Shown here: positions 1-5,905 of the stretch, piece by piece | Layout of the letters: each line of letters starts with the position of its first letter | Numbering within the stretch: the stretch's first letter is position 1 | DNA from: Clostridiales bacterium | GTDB taxonomy: Bacteria > Bacillota > Clostridia > Lachnospirales > Lachnospiraceae | Direction: 5' to 3' | Length of the DNA stretch: 16,514 bases | Assembly: GCA_018372435.1 (NCBI GenBank) | Contig: JAHAJA010000053.1 | Location: 1 to 16,514, forward strand | Position numbers and translations under genes: made by a program | Notes under the pieces: model-generated | The model's input: the letters and a program-made list of their open reading frames with translations, nothing else | Database searches by the model: none | What the model was told of the DNA's origin: nothing

Positions 1-98
1 AGAAAAGTTGGAATATAAATTGTAGAGCCGTATACGAGACCCGTACGTACGGTTCAACGGGAGGGAGATAATTCTTAGCAATTATTTCTCTACCCTAT
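1..98 (+). mobile_element. 3' end of a group II intron (domains V and VI), partial
   Basis: Positions 25-55 fold as a group II domain V. The lower helix pairs 25-32 with 48-55 and contains the catalytic AGC triad (26-28). The two-base bulge is C46-G47, and a short upper helix (33-36 with 42-45) closes a five-base loop. Positions 62-96 form a domain VI-like hairpin, with A92 unpaired as the probable branch-point adenosine, which puts the 3' splice site near 97-98. A T run follows directly, as expected if the intron sat in or after a transcription terminator (the habit of bacterial class C introns); that last point is inference. The rest of the intron and any reverse transcriptase lie left of the window. 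Confidence 0.85.
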
Positions 99-112
99 TT
101 TTTAATGTTTGT

Positions 113-149
113 TAATATTTAGATGATAGTTTTAAGCAACTAAATATTA
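113..149. repeat. Perfect 10-bp inverted repeat upstream of the first gene
   Basis: TAATATTTAG (113-122) and CTAAATATTA (140-149) are exact reverse complements separated by 17 nt. They lie between the intron end and the ribosome binding site of the 172 gene. There is no following T run, so it is not a standard terminator. It could be an operator or a leader hairpin; the function is not known. Confidence 0.4.
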
Positions 150-171
150 TAGGATTTTAAGGAGGTAAGTT

Positions 172-609
172 ATGAAATTGAACAATAAGTCTAGAGATGA
201 GATGCAAGAAAAAGTATACGACACACTATCTTTTGTTTATGACACTTTTGGTAGAGAAGAATCGCTCAAAATAATAGCAAACATTCTAAATGATTATGAC
301 CTTGTTACGGCTTCAAATTTAGTAAAAGCTGATTGTGAACCATGTATTACTAAAAACTATTATGAGGATAAACACTTTGATGAGGGTAATGAAGAAGCTG
401 GATTTACAGGATTAAAAGAATTATTAACCGATATAGAGACAATATTGAATTGTGACGATTCCAGTTCTGATATTAAGTTTACGGAGTTTATTAGGCTAGA
501 AACAGATGTTGAAAAGGAAGAAAGCGGACATAGTTTGAATGTAGAGTGGTTCATTTCTGATGAATCACATTCTATAAAAGATACTTATATCGGATTTGAA
601 GATGTATAA
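172..609 (+). CDS. Hypothetical acidic protein, 145 aa
   Basis: I do not recognise a family. The ATG is preceded by a strong AGGAGGT ribosome binding site (about 161-167), which supports expression and the start. The protein is soluble-looking, with no signal peptide or membrane segment. It is rich in Asp and Glu, especially in the second half (around residues 65-130), with a helical N-terminal part (residues 8-50). Three cysteines are scattered (residues 55, 58 and 94), and the first two form a C-E-P-C motif. Acidic proteins of this size on mobile elements are sometimes DNA mimics or immunity-type proteins, but nothing here is specific enough to claim that. It is followed after 34 nt by another small gene on the same strand and may be cotranscribed with it. 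Confidence 0.7.
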   Translation: MKLNNKSRDEMQEKVYDTLSFVYDTFGREESLKIIANILNDYDLVTASNLVKADCEPCITKNYYEDKHFDEGNEEAGFTGLKELLTDIETILNCDDSSSDIKFTEFIRLETDVEKEESGHSLNVEWFISDESHSIKDTYIGFEDV

Positions 610-643
610 ATAAGTTGATAATAAAATTGAAAGGAGATATATC

Positions 644-796
644 ATGATAAACAAAATTGTAGAATTACAAGATGTTAGAAAAGGAAAGGTTATTGGTCAA
701 CTAAAAAACGGAGAATTTATGCTTGAAAGCGGAAAAGGCGGACAGATTTCATTCTTCAAGCAAACAGATATTACAAGTGTAAACCTTGATATTTAG
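644..796 (+). CDS. Small hypothetical protein, 50 aa
   Basis: A short gene with a good AAAGGAGAT ribosome binding site nine bases before the ATG, 34 nt after the stop of the 145-aa gene, so the two probably form one transcript. The product begins MINKIVELQDVRKG and ends TSVNLDI. It alternates charged and hydrophobic residues around glycines (K-G-K-V-I-G, N-G-E-F, S-G-K-G-G), suggesting a small all-beta fold. There is no signal peptide or membrane segment. I cannot assign a family. The ribosome binding site, spacing and clean reading frame are the evidence that it is real. Confidence 0.6.
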   Translation: MINKIVELQDVRKGKVIGQLKNGEFMLESGKGGQISFFKQTDITSVNLDI

Positions 797-847
797 CTAA
801 CTAAGGTACATTGAAAACTAAATATTGATAGTTAGTAAAATAACTGG

Positions 848-874
848 TATTATTTTCATATAGTAAAAATAATA
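848..874. repeat. 9-bp inverted repeat upstream of the acetyltransferase gene
   Basis: TATTATTTT (848-856) and AAAATAATA (866-874) are reverse complements with a nine-base gap, about 45 nt before the acetyltransferase ATG. It may be a regulatory site or simply AT-rich symmetry. Confidence 0.25.
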
Positions 875-918
875 TTGAGAGATTTGAAGTGAATAAATCA
901 GAATTTGGAGAGAGAAAT

Positions 919-1353
919 ATGATTCGTTTAGAAGAAATAAATGCAGATAATTGGCGGTTAGGATTAAAAGTTTCAGAGGAACAAAGTAGTTATGTTTCCA
1001 ATGAAATGAATTTATTAGCTAGGGCATATGCTTATCGGGAACATAGAAGCAAAGCTGCGATTATTTACTCGGATAATACACCTATAGGGATGGCATTATA
1101 TTATGATTGCGAAGAGTTGAAAGCATATGATTTTAGTCAATTTTTTATTGATCAAAGATATCAAGGAAGAGGGTATGGATATTCAGCAACACAAATGATA
1201 CTTGAAGAAATGAAAAAAGATTCTAAATATCATAAAGTGATTTTATGCTACATAGAGGGGAATAAAGAAGCCTTATCTTTATATAAGAAATGTGGTTTTG
1301 TTCATACAGGAGAGGCTGACGGGAATGAAATTGTTATGGAATTAAAAATATAA
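919..1353 (+). CDS. GNAT-family N-acetyltransferase, BltD/spermidine acetyltransferase-like
   Basis: The product (144 aa) transfers an acetyl group from acetyl-CoA to an amine. The pattern best matches the small polyamine (spermine/spermidine) acetyltransferases such as Bacillus BltD; the exact substrate is inference. Visible signatures are the strand FFID (about 75-78) leading into the acetyl-CoA pyrophosphate-binding loop YQGRGYG (81-87), then an N-K-E-A-L-S-L-Y-K-K-C-G-F segment (about 115-127), the classic GNAT motif B. An in-frame GTG exists at 889, but the ATG at 919 is preferred. It has a GGAGAGAG ribosome binding site just upstream, and MIRLEEI is a normal GNAT N-terminus. The gene sits alone inside the mobile element, followed by a terminator, and is probably cargo. 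Confidence 0.88.
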   Translation: MIRLEEINADNWRLGLKVSEEQSSYVSNEMNLLARAYAYREHRSKAAIIYSDNTPIGMALYYDCEELKAYDFSQFFIDQRYQGRGYGYSATQMILEEMKKDSKYHKVILCYIEGNKEALSLYKKCGFVHTGEADGNEIVMELKI

Positions 1354-1424
1354 CCATGTTTTCTCACATCGACAAATTCAAATTTATCGGTGACTTTAAC
1401 GTATAATAATTGAATACTTATACC

Positions 1425-1463
1425 CAAACTACTACCTATTAATATGAGGTTAGTAGTTTTTTT
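1425..1463 (+). terminator. Rho-independent terminator after the acetyltransferase gene
   Basis: AAACTACTACCT (from 1426) pairs with AGGTTAGTAGTTT (ending at 1459) apart from one bulged base. The loop is about nine bases and seven T residues run through 1457-1463. It is correctly placed about 70 nt after the acetyltransferase stop codon. Confidence 0.8.
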
Positions 1464-1647
1464 GTTGAGGTAAATTAAAAATTACAGTATCTATAATGTA
1501 TATAAGACATGTCAAAGGTTTCTATATTGATACATTATAAAAATAATTATTTAGAATATTGTATTATAAAGCATTACAGGGATATGGACGGAATGCAGGA
1601 AGAGAAGGTATAGGGAATAGTTAAGAGAATGTTAATAGGAAAAAGAA

Positions 1648-1795
1648 AGAGAAGCCTGTATTATTGAAACTGGATTTCTCTTTTTGATTTTTACAGGACT
1701 TCTCTGATCTATGTATATTAAACTTCCTGTAACTATTGGTATACGAACTTCCTTTATCAATATCTTTAGGACTTCTCTTATTCCTATGAAGTTTG
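1648..1795. repeat. Degenerate ~24-bp tandem repeats with an embedded inverted repeat
   Basis: An ACTTCYY-type word recurs at 1674 (ATTTCTC), 1698 (ACTTCTC), 1722 (ACTTCCT), 1747 (ACTTCCT) and 1771 (ACTTCTC), at spacings of 24, 24, 25 and 24 bp. The words between the anchors are poorly conserved. In addition, AGAGAAGCCTGTA (1648-1660) pairs with TACAGGACTTCTCT (1692-1705) with one bulge. Read on the minus strand the block is open (1632-1838) and shows a loose eight-residue period, but no ribosome binding site or family supports a protein. The stretch 1464-1940 holds nothing else I can identify. Confidence 0.5.
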
Positions 1796-1940
1796 GACAA
1801 TTATTTAATGATTCAACAGGGATTACACGTGCCTGCAAGCTTCTATTTTGTGCCTTAAATGGATTATAATTATTATTACGAACAAAGTACCATCAAGTAC
1901 TATTGAGTTGCTTAAAAACGATTTATTAGCTTGCACACAT

Positions 1941-2289
1941 TTATAATTGATTGATTAGTTCATCTAATAAATCTATATCGCTTAAATACATTATGGCTAA
2001 TAAATTATAATACTTTTCGCAAGAATCAGTCATTTTATAATTAGAATTAAGGCCACTAATTAATTTTTTATGATCTTTATTACTAATTGGTATACGTACA
2101 AAATCACTTTTATTGTCCAAGTATTCAGCAAGCTTTAGCATATGTTCATTATCAACAGTACTTTTGATTTTTATTTTTGAGTAGTGTTTAATTTTTTTCA
2201 ATAACTGGTTGGTATTTTCGATGTTTCATCTCCATTAGTATCCTGATTATTGTTCTGTCTATTAATATATAGTCCTCATCTTTAAACAT
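1941..2289 (-). pseudogene. Hypothetical ~115-aa gene interrupted by a frameshift in an A7 run
   Basis: On the minus strand a perfect AGGAGG (2300-2295) sits five bases before an ATG (2289-2287). This opens a frame of 33 codons, starting MFKDEDYILIDRTIIRI, that stops at 2188. A second open frame (2201-1941, 86 codons) overlaps it but has only a TTG start with no ribosome binding site. The two are in register if one A is removed from the A7 run at 2198-2192, giving a joined protein of about 115 aa that ends DIDLLDELINQL. This is best read as one gene with a one-base insertion; programmed slippage on A7 or a sequencing error would look the same. I recognise no family. It is divergent from the HTH gene at 2419 and probably shares its control region. 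Confidence 0.5.
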
Positions 2290-2330
2290 ATAATCCTCCT
2301 GGCATTGATTGATATACATAGTTTATTACA

Positions 2331-2391
2331 TATAATATATATTGTCAATAATATGTAGCGTATATAATAAATATAGTGTATAATATATATT
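2331..2391. promoter_or_regulatory. Divergent control region with a 13-bp direct repeat
   Basis: TATAATATATATT occurs at 2331-2343 and again at 2379-2391, 48 bp apart, between the divergent genes starting at 2289 (minus) and 2419 (plus). A TTGTCA (2342-2347) and TATAAT (2363-2368), 15 bp apart, could serve as a weak plus-strand promoter between the copies. A plausible reading is a pair of operators for the neighbouring HTH protein. The region is very AT-rich, so the repeat could arise by chance. Confidence 0.35.
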
Positions 2392-2418
2392 ACTATAACA
2401 ATATAAAGGAGCGAATCC

Positions 2419-2613
2419 ATGAAAGTGTTAATTGATAAAAAATTAAAAGAATTATCAAAGTCGAGGTATTGGCTAGCAAAAGAGACGGGGATAAGTTATC
2501 CAACAATTAAATATCTCTGTGATAATGCAACTGATTCAGTTCGATTCGATACAATAGAGAAAATATGCCAAGCCTTGCAATGCGACATATGCGATATAAT
2601 AAGTATCAAATAA
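2419..2613 (+). CDS. Small Cro/CI-type helix-turn-helix transcriptional regulator
   Basis: A 64-residue protein that is almost entirely one XRE/Cro helix-turn-helix domain. The DNA-binding unit spans roughly residues 15-35 (RYWLAKETGISYPTIKYLC). It is followed by the usual last-helix pattern RFDTIEKICQALQCDICDII (residues 42-61). This matches the compact regulators of mobile elements that have no oligomerisation domain. An AAAGGAG ribosome binding site lies ten bases before the ATG. It is likely a repressor or activator of the element's own genes, probably acting on the divergent region with direct repeats just upstream and possibly on the repeats downstream; the targets are inferred. Confidence 0.88.
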   Translation: MKVLIDKKLKELSKSRYWLAKETGISYPTIKYLCDNATDSVRFDTIEKICQALQCDICDIISIK

Positions 2614-3109
2614 TAACTATTTTGCAAGATAGCTTATATTTTTCAATTTTACTCTTACAAGAATTACATCAAATTACATCAAAATTACATCTGTCAAAAA
2701 TGCTGAAACCTTTGTGGTTACTGGACTTGGAGGCTATCTCTTACAAAATTACACGTTTTTAGATTTTAGAGAGATATATATATAGGACTTTATTTTATGT
2801 GTATGGTTGTAATAGAGTGAGTATTGTTCTAATGTACCACATTAAATGTTAACCATATATATATATATAATTAATGTAATAATGTAATATATATATAATA
2901 AACGTGTCAACCACTAGGGTTTGATGGTCTTACACTACCTCTTACAAGGTCTTACACTTTTTCGTGTTTTGTAAGAGAAATCTAATAGTAATATATCCGT
3001 AGTGTGCTATAATGGATATAACAACATAATAAATATCAAGATCACCAAACCTTGCCCCCGGAAAAGGTGTGTGGGATAACGAAAATGTAACGACAGATGA
3101 TTTACCTTC
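2614..3109. other. AT-rich non-coding region with repeated CTCTTACAA motifs
   Basis: Nearly 500 bp without a convincing gene. CTCTTACAA occurs at 2652-2660, 2738-2746 and 2939-2947, each followed closely by TTACA, and once inverted as TTGTAAGAG at 2969-2977. AATTACATC is repeated three times at 2662-2670, 2672-2680 and 2683-2691. A long alternating TA tract with TAATGTAA repeats lies at about 2857-2900. The inverted pair 2939-2947/2969-2977 can form a hairpin that also contains ACAC/GTGT (2954-2957/2964-2967). Clustered short repeats in AT-rich DNA near a regulator suggest protein-binding sites or an origin-like region of the element. Confidence 0.45.
3005..3013 (+). promoter_or_regulatory. 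Extended -10 promoter candidate for the 3152 gene
   Basis: TGCTATAAT is a perfect extended -10 (TGn plus TATAAT) at 3005-3013. No convincing -35 lies 17 bp upstream, which extended -10 promoters tolerate. Transcription would start near 3020 and give a leader of about 130 nt. The leader includes a small ACCTT/AAGGT hairpin around a CCCCCGG sequence near 3050-3068. Confidence 0.4.
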
Positions 3110-3151
3110 ATGGGAGTTTTTATCTGTTTATATTTAGAAAGAAGGTGTAGC

Positions 3152-3643
3152 ATGAACAACAATCAAAGACAAGCTATTATAGATTACCTAGAAAGAGGAG
3201 ATAAGTTTACTGATTTATTAATTCGAGAGTTGGAAAGAGAAGACATAACAGATCTTGAAAAACGAACTTATTCTAGTCTTCTTGATGCAATTTTAGGCGC
3301 AACAGAATTGTACTGCTCAATGACTGAGTGGCCAGATAATGTGGAAGTCTTTTTACCTAAGATGAAAAGAGAGAATGAAAAGGACAATAAAGTTGAAATT
3401 TCAATCAAGCGGGGCCCAATAACAATGGAAAGAGTAGACGACGTAAGTAAGGTAGTGGGCGAGCTTCCAATAGATAGTAAGCAAAATGATAAGTTAATAA
3501 CTTTAATGAGAGATATGCTTTCGATAGCAGAGCATGAACAGTACATAACGGGATTTACTGAGTGCATGAATGTAGTTCGTAATGGTGGATATAAAGGGTT
3601 AGAGGATAAATTAGAGACTATGATATCTCATAAAAAAGAATAA
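3152..3643 (+). CDS. Hypothetical protein, 163 aa
   Basis: I do not recognise a family. The ATG at 3152 is preferred over the in-frame ATG at 3110 because GAAGGTG lies just before it and the upstream codons would add an unrelated hydrophobic stretch (residues GVFICLYL). The product starts MNNNQRQAIIDYLERGDKF. It is rich in Glu, Lys and Asp, has no signal peptide or membrane segment, and looks mostly alpha-helical (a coiled-coil-like N-terminal third, then a middle linker with ISIKRGPITMERVDDV, then two helices). It sits 95 nt upstream of the recombinase on the same strand. That is a common place for element-specific accessory or regulatory proteins, but no function can be assigned. Confidence 0.65.
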   Translation: MNNNQRQAIIDYLERGDKFTDLLIRELEREDITDLEKRTYSSLLDAILGATELYCSMTEWPDNVEVFLPKMKRENEKDNKVEISIKRGPITMERVDDVSKVVGELPIDSKQNDKLITLMRDMLSIAEHEQYITGFTECMNVVRNGGYKGLEDKLETMISHKKE

Positions 3644-3738
3644 TTATATCAAAGTATCAATGAGCAGATAAATAATGAGTGAGTAGATAGAATGTTGATT
3701 AGTAGAACCAAGAACTACACAAGAAGGGGAAGTATAAG

Positions 3739-5001
3739 GTGGATAAATTTGAATTGGTAAAATATGCCCTTGAAAATGGTATTATAAATTTATCTAGTAT
3801 TCAGAATGATATAGAAACCAAGAAAAAAAATCAATATTTAGAAAAACATACCTACCGTATATGGCAAGGTACGAATGGGAAATGGTATACCTATCTTCCT
3901 GATGAAGATAAAGGACGAAAACTTATCAAGCGTACTTCCGAGAAGGATATACAAGACGTAATTGTTAAGTTTTACGATGAAACAAACGATGAAGCCATGA
4001 AAGAAAAGGAAACACACAAAATGACCTTGAAGAATTTGTATTATGATTGGATAAAATACAAGTCACTTCATACAACTTCAAGTTCCTATATTAGGCGAAT
4101 TAATTCTGACTGGAAAACATTTTATGTGCATGATGAAATATCAGACATACCAATTAGAAAACTCAAAAAAGTATTGCTTGATGAATGGGCGCACCGATTA
4201 ATTAAGCAACACAACATGTCAAAAACTAAGTACTATAATATGTCGGTTATCTTAAGACAAGCTCTTGATTATGCAAAGGATTGCGGTTATATCGACTACA
4301 ATTATTTCAATGATGTTGTTGTGGATCCTAAAATGTTTCGAGGAAAGAAGAAAATTAATAGTCAAAAGGAAGTATTTCTAACAGATGAAGAACCAATTAT
4401 GAAAGAGTATTGCAAGAAAAAGCATGAAAACAATCCTAGAAATACTACTCCATTAGCGATTTTATTAATGTTTGAATTAGGGTGTCGTGTAGGAGAATTG
4501 GTTGCCTTGTGTAAAGATGATATTAATGGAAATTATATTCACATTTCACGACAAGAGATAGCAGAATATAACCTTGAAAGTGGAAACTATGAATATATGG
4601 GTACAAAAGTTGTTCCATATACGAAATCTGATTGCGGAGATAGGAATGTATATCTGTCCCGGGAAGCAAGAAGAATAGTTGCCGATATAATAGATATCAA
4701 TAATAGATATGGTTTCTTGGAAAATGATTACCTTATACTTAATCGTTTAGGAAGAACGAAAGGTGTTACTATCAATAGAAGATTAGGCGAGTATTGCAAG
4801 GCTTCAGGAATTAGTCATAAGTCTACTCATAAGATTAGGAAAACTTATATTTCAAAGATGATTGATGGTAATATCAATATAAAAACGATTATGCAGCAGG
4901 CGGGACATGTTTCAGCGAAAACAACTTACTCAAATTACTGTTTTGATAGAAATACGGAATCTGAAATCGAGTATAAGATTGAAGAAATACTATCGAGATA
5001 G
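3739..5001 (+). CDS. int: Tyrosine recombinase (phage/ICE-type integrase)
   Basis: A 420-residue site-specific recombinase that would integrate and excise the element. The order is: an N-terminal arm-binding-type region with IWQGTNGKWYTYL (41-53) as in Tn916/lambda-type integrases; a SAM-like core-binding domain (about 95-195); and the catalytic domain (about 212-410). Expected active-site residues are visible: R250 in GCRVGEL, K296 in the beta-hairpin, H364 and R367 in STHKIRKTY, H390 in QAGH, and the nucleophile most likely Y400 (Y397 is the alternative). The start is GTG with AGAAGGGGA nine bases upstream. No xis-like gene is obvious next to it. All catalytic positions are intact, so the protein should be active. 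Confidence 0.95.
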   Translation: MDKFELVKYALENGIINLSSIQNDIETKKKNQYLEKHTYRIWQGTNGKWYTYLPDEDKGRKLIKRTSEKDIQDVIVKFYDETNDEAMKEKETHKMTLKNLYYDWIKYKSLHTTSSSYIRRINSDWKTFYVHDEISDIPIRKLKKVLLDEWAHRLIKQHNMSKTKYYNMSVILRQALDYAKDCGYIDYNYFNDVVVDPKMFRGKKKINSQKEVFLTDEEPIMKEYCKKKHENNPRNTTPLAILLMFELGCRVGELVALCKDDINGNYIHISRQEIAEYNLESGNYEYMGTKVVPYTKSDCGDRNVYLSREARRIVADIIDINNRYGFLENDYLILNRLGRTKGVTINRRLGEYCKASGISHKSTHKIRKTYISKMIDGNINIKTIMQQAGHVSAKTTYSNYCFDRNTESEIEYKIEEILSR

Positions 5002-5124
5002 ATTATTGTTTGTTAGAAACACACACATAGAATATAGAGAGAGTGCGGTCACTATTAATAATTAATCGTTCTTTTGCCTATACTATTACTATATTTTCAG
5101 CATAACGATAAGGAAATAAGTGTA

Positions 5125-5280
5125 ATGGAAAAATTAAAACCCAGTAACCAAGCATATATAAAGACAACATTAAACATTTGGAAATGGTTTCTCGAAGAAG
5201 ATCTAATCACTGAGGAGGAGTATTATAGGTTGGTAAAGAATATCTATATTGAGTTTGGAGGGAAGCCTAATAATAAATAG
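5125..5280 (+). CDS. Small SHOCT-like protein, 51 aa
   Basis: The frame opens at a TTG (5074), but the ATG at 5125 is the likelier start, with AAGGA ten bases upstream. The upstream codons encode an unrelated hydrophobic stretch. The product, starting MEKLKPSNQAYIKTTLNIWKW, is a short helical hairpin with the pattern L-x-W-F-L-E-E-D-L-I-T-E-E-E-Y-Y-R-L. This resembles SHOCT-type tails (a helix, G/D-L-I-T-E-E-E-Y, then another helix). Short proteins of this type often sit next to recombinase genes in clostridial mobile elements, so it may be a recombination accessory factor; that role is inferred. It lies 123 nt after the integrase. Confidence 0.6.
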   Translation: MEKLKPSNQAYIKTTLNIWKWFLEEDLITEEEYYRLVKNIYIEFGGKPNNK

Positions 5281-5415
5281 GTTTCTACTACATAAGCAAA
5301 AGAAGTAAGAGATATAAAAGACAGTATAAATTATTTTTTTCTGTAATGTGTATAATAATTTAGTAAAGCATAGTATAATATATATGTATAAACTAATATA
5401 TCGTGAGGTGTAGCA

Positions 5416-5577
5416 TTGTTAAGTGTTAATATTATCAAGCCTACATTAGATGACACAACTAGAAAATCCCGCATTGAGAATTTATATAATTCTATTGCAA
5501 GAGCCAATAAAACTAGGGGATATAAAGGTTGTAATTACGACACACAAGTAAATACATTAACAGTTTACATAGATTAG
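5416..5577 (+). CDS. Small hypothetical protein at the element edge, 53 aa
   Basis: A TTG start has GAGGTG five bases upstream and the frame stays open for 53 codons. The product begins MLSVNIIKPTLDDTTRKSR and ends NTLTVYID. A TATAAT at 5374-5379 could be its -10 box, although no good -35 is seen. It is followed directly by a strong terminator, which supports a real transcription unit. Basic residues cluster in the middle (RKSR, ARANKTRGYKG). I recognise no family. It is the last gene before the junction with the broken peroxiredoxin gene. Confidence 0.5.
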   Translation: MLSVNIIKPTLDDTTRKSRIENLYNSIARANKTRGYKGCNYDTQVNTLTVYID

Positions 5578-5606
5578 CAGGCTGCCTAGGCAGTCTGATT
5601 TTTTGT
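5578..5606 (+). terminator. Rho-independent terminator at the right end of the element
   Basis: CAGGCTGCC (5578-5586) pairs with GGCAGTCTG (5589-5597) with one G-T pair, and six T residues follow at 5599-5604. It starts immediately after the stop codon of the 53-aa gene. It insulates the element from the chromosome just before the junction. Confidence 0.85.
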
Positions 5607-5607
5607 T

Positions 5608-5763
5608 TTAATTGTTAGCTATATTAACAGGCGTGAAATCTCCAGGATGGCTAAAGAGTATTAGCCATTTACCAGTGTAGTCGGACATTTTAACAGGACC
5701 AAAAGTGGTTTGTGCGTTAAAATATGGTGCCTTCATTCCAATGGATAAACAATTTTCTGCCAA
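5608..5763 (-). pseudogene. Truncated peroxiredoxin gene, N-terminal 46 codons only
   Basis: On the minus strand a TTG start (5763) with GGGAGGT seven bases upstream begins a product that is clearly the N-terminus of an AhpC/Prx6-type peroxiredoxin. The family pattern is visible: S-I-G-M-K-A-P-Y-F (7-15), T-T-F-G-P-V-K-M-S-D-Y (19-29), G-K-W-L-I-L-F-S-H-P-G-D-F-T-P-V (31-46). A full-length protein continues with the peroxidatic cysteine (TPVCTTEF). Here V46 is followed by N-I-A-N-N and a stop. Homology therefore ends at about 5626, one residue before the catalytic cysteine, so the fragment is inactive. The break coincides with the edge of the integrase-bearing region, so the element most likely inserted here; the 3' part should lie beyond its other end. 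Confidence 0.85.
5620..5632. other. Probable attachment-site junction (attR or attL) in the peroxiredoxin gene
   Basis: Inferred. This is the place where recognisable peroxiredoxin codons end (about 5626) and element sequence begins. The exact core cannot be fixed without the other junction or an empty site. No second copy of the flanking sequence AACAGGCGTGAAATC was found in the window, so the partner site is probably to the left. Confidence 0.4.
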
Positions 5764-5840
5764 AATAATACCTCCCAGATAATACTTTTTATATAGTATA
5801 TGTATAAATCTTAGAAAGTTGGCTTGGATAAGAAAACTCT

Positions 5841-5870
5841 TTGATAATCACGTTACACATATGGTATACT
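5841..5870 (+). promoter_or_regulatory. Sigma-A-type promoter for the antiporter gene
   Basis: TTGATA (5841-5846) and TATACT (5865-5870) are separated by 18 bp. Transcription would start near 5877, leaving a leader of about 30 nt before the antiporter ATG at 5906. Confidence 0.7.
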
Positions 5871-5905
5871 AGATCCAGATAAAGAAGGGTAAAAGGAGAA
5901 GATTT

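Larger units (their letters stand above)
1..5626. mobile_element. Integrated mobile element, right-hand portion
   Basis: Inferred unit. A tyrosine recombinase (3739-5001) lies near one edge. A Cro/CI-type regulator, several unknown small genes and a group II intron tail lie to its left. At about 5626 the sequence abruptly becomes the 5' part of a peroxiredoxin gene on the opposite strand. Gene density is low and the AT-rich spacers are long, unlike the tightly spaced genes right of 5900. The left boundary is not in the window. No relaxase, conjugation or phage structural gene is visible, so the class (ICE, IME, prophage remnant) cannot be decided. Confidence 0.55.

Noticed and set aside
1674..1795. 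Possible CRISPR array
   Set aside because: Repeat units are poorly conserved and there are no distinct repeats and spacers of normal size and no cas genes.
1632..1838. Minus-strand open frame of 68 codons over the repeat block
   Set aside because: No ribosome binding site and no recognisable family. The eight-residue period follows from the 24-bp DNA repeat, so it is treated as repeat DNA.
2565..2762. Plus-strand open frame of 65 codons overlapping the end of the HTH gene
   Set aside because: It overlaps a well-supported gene, lacks a ribosome binding site, and its middle is made of the ATTACATC repeats.
5608..5763. Selenocysteine form of the peroxiredoxin with an in-frame TGA
   Set aside because: The codon after FTPV is AAT, the frame ends in TAA, and homology ends at V46. 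This is truncation, not recoding.
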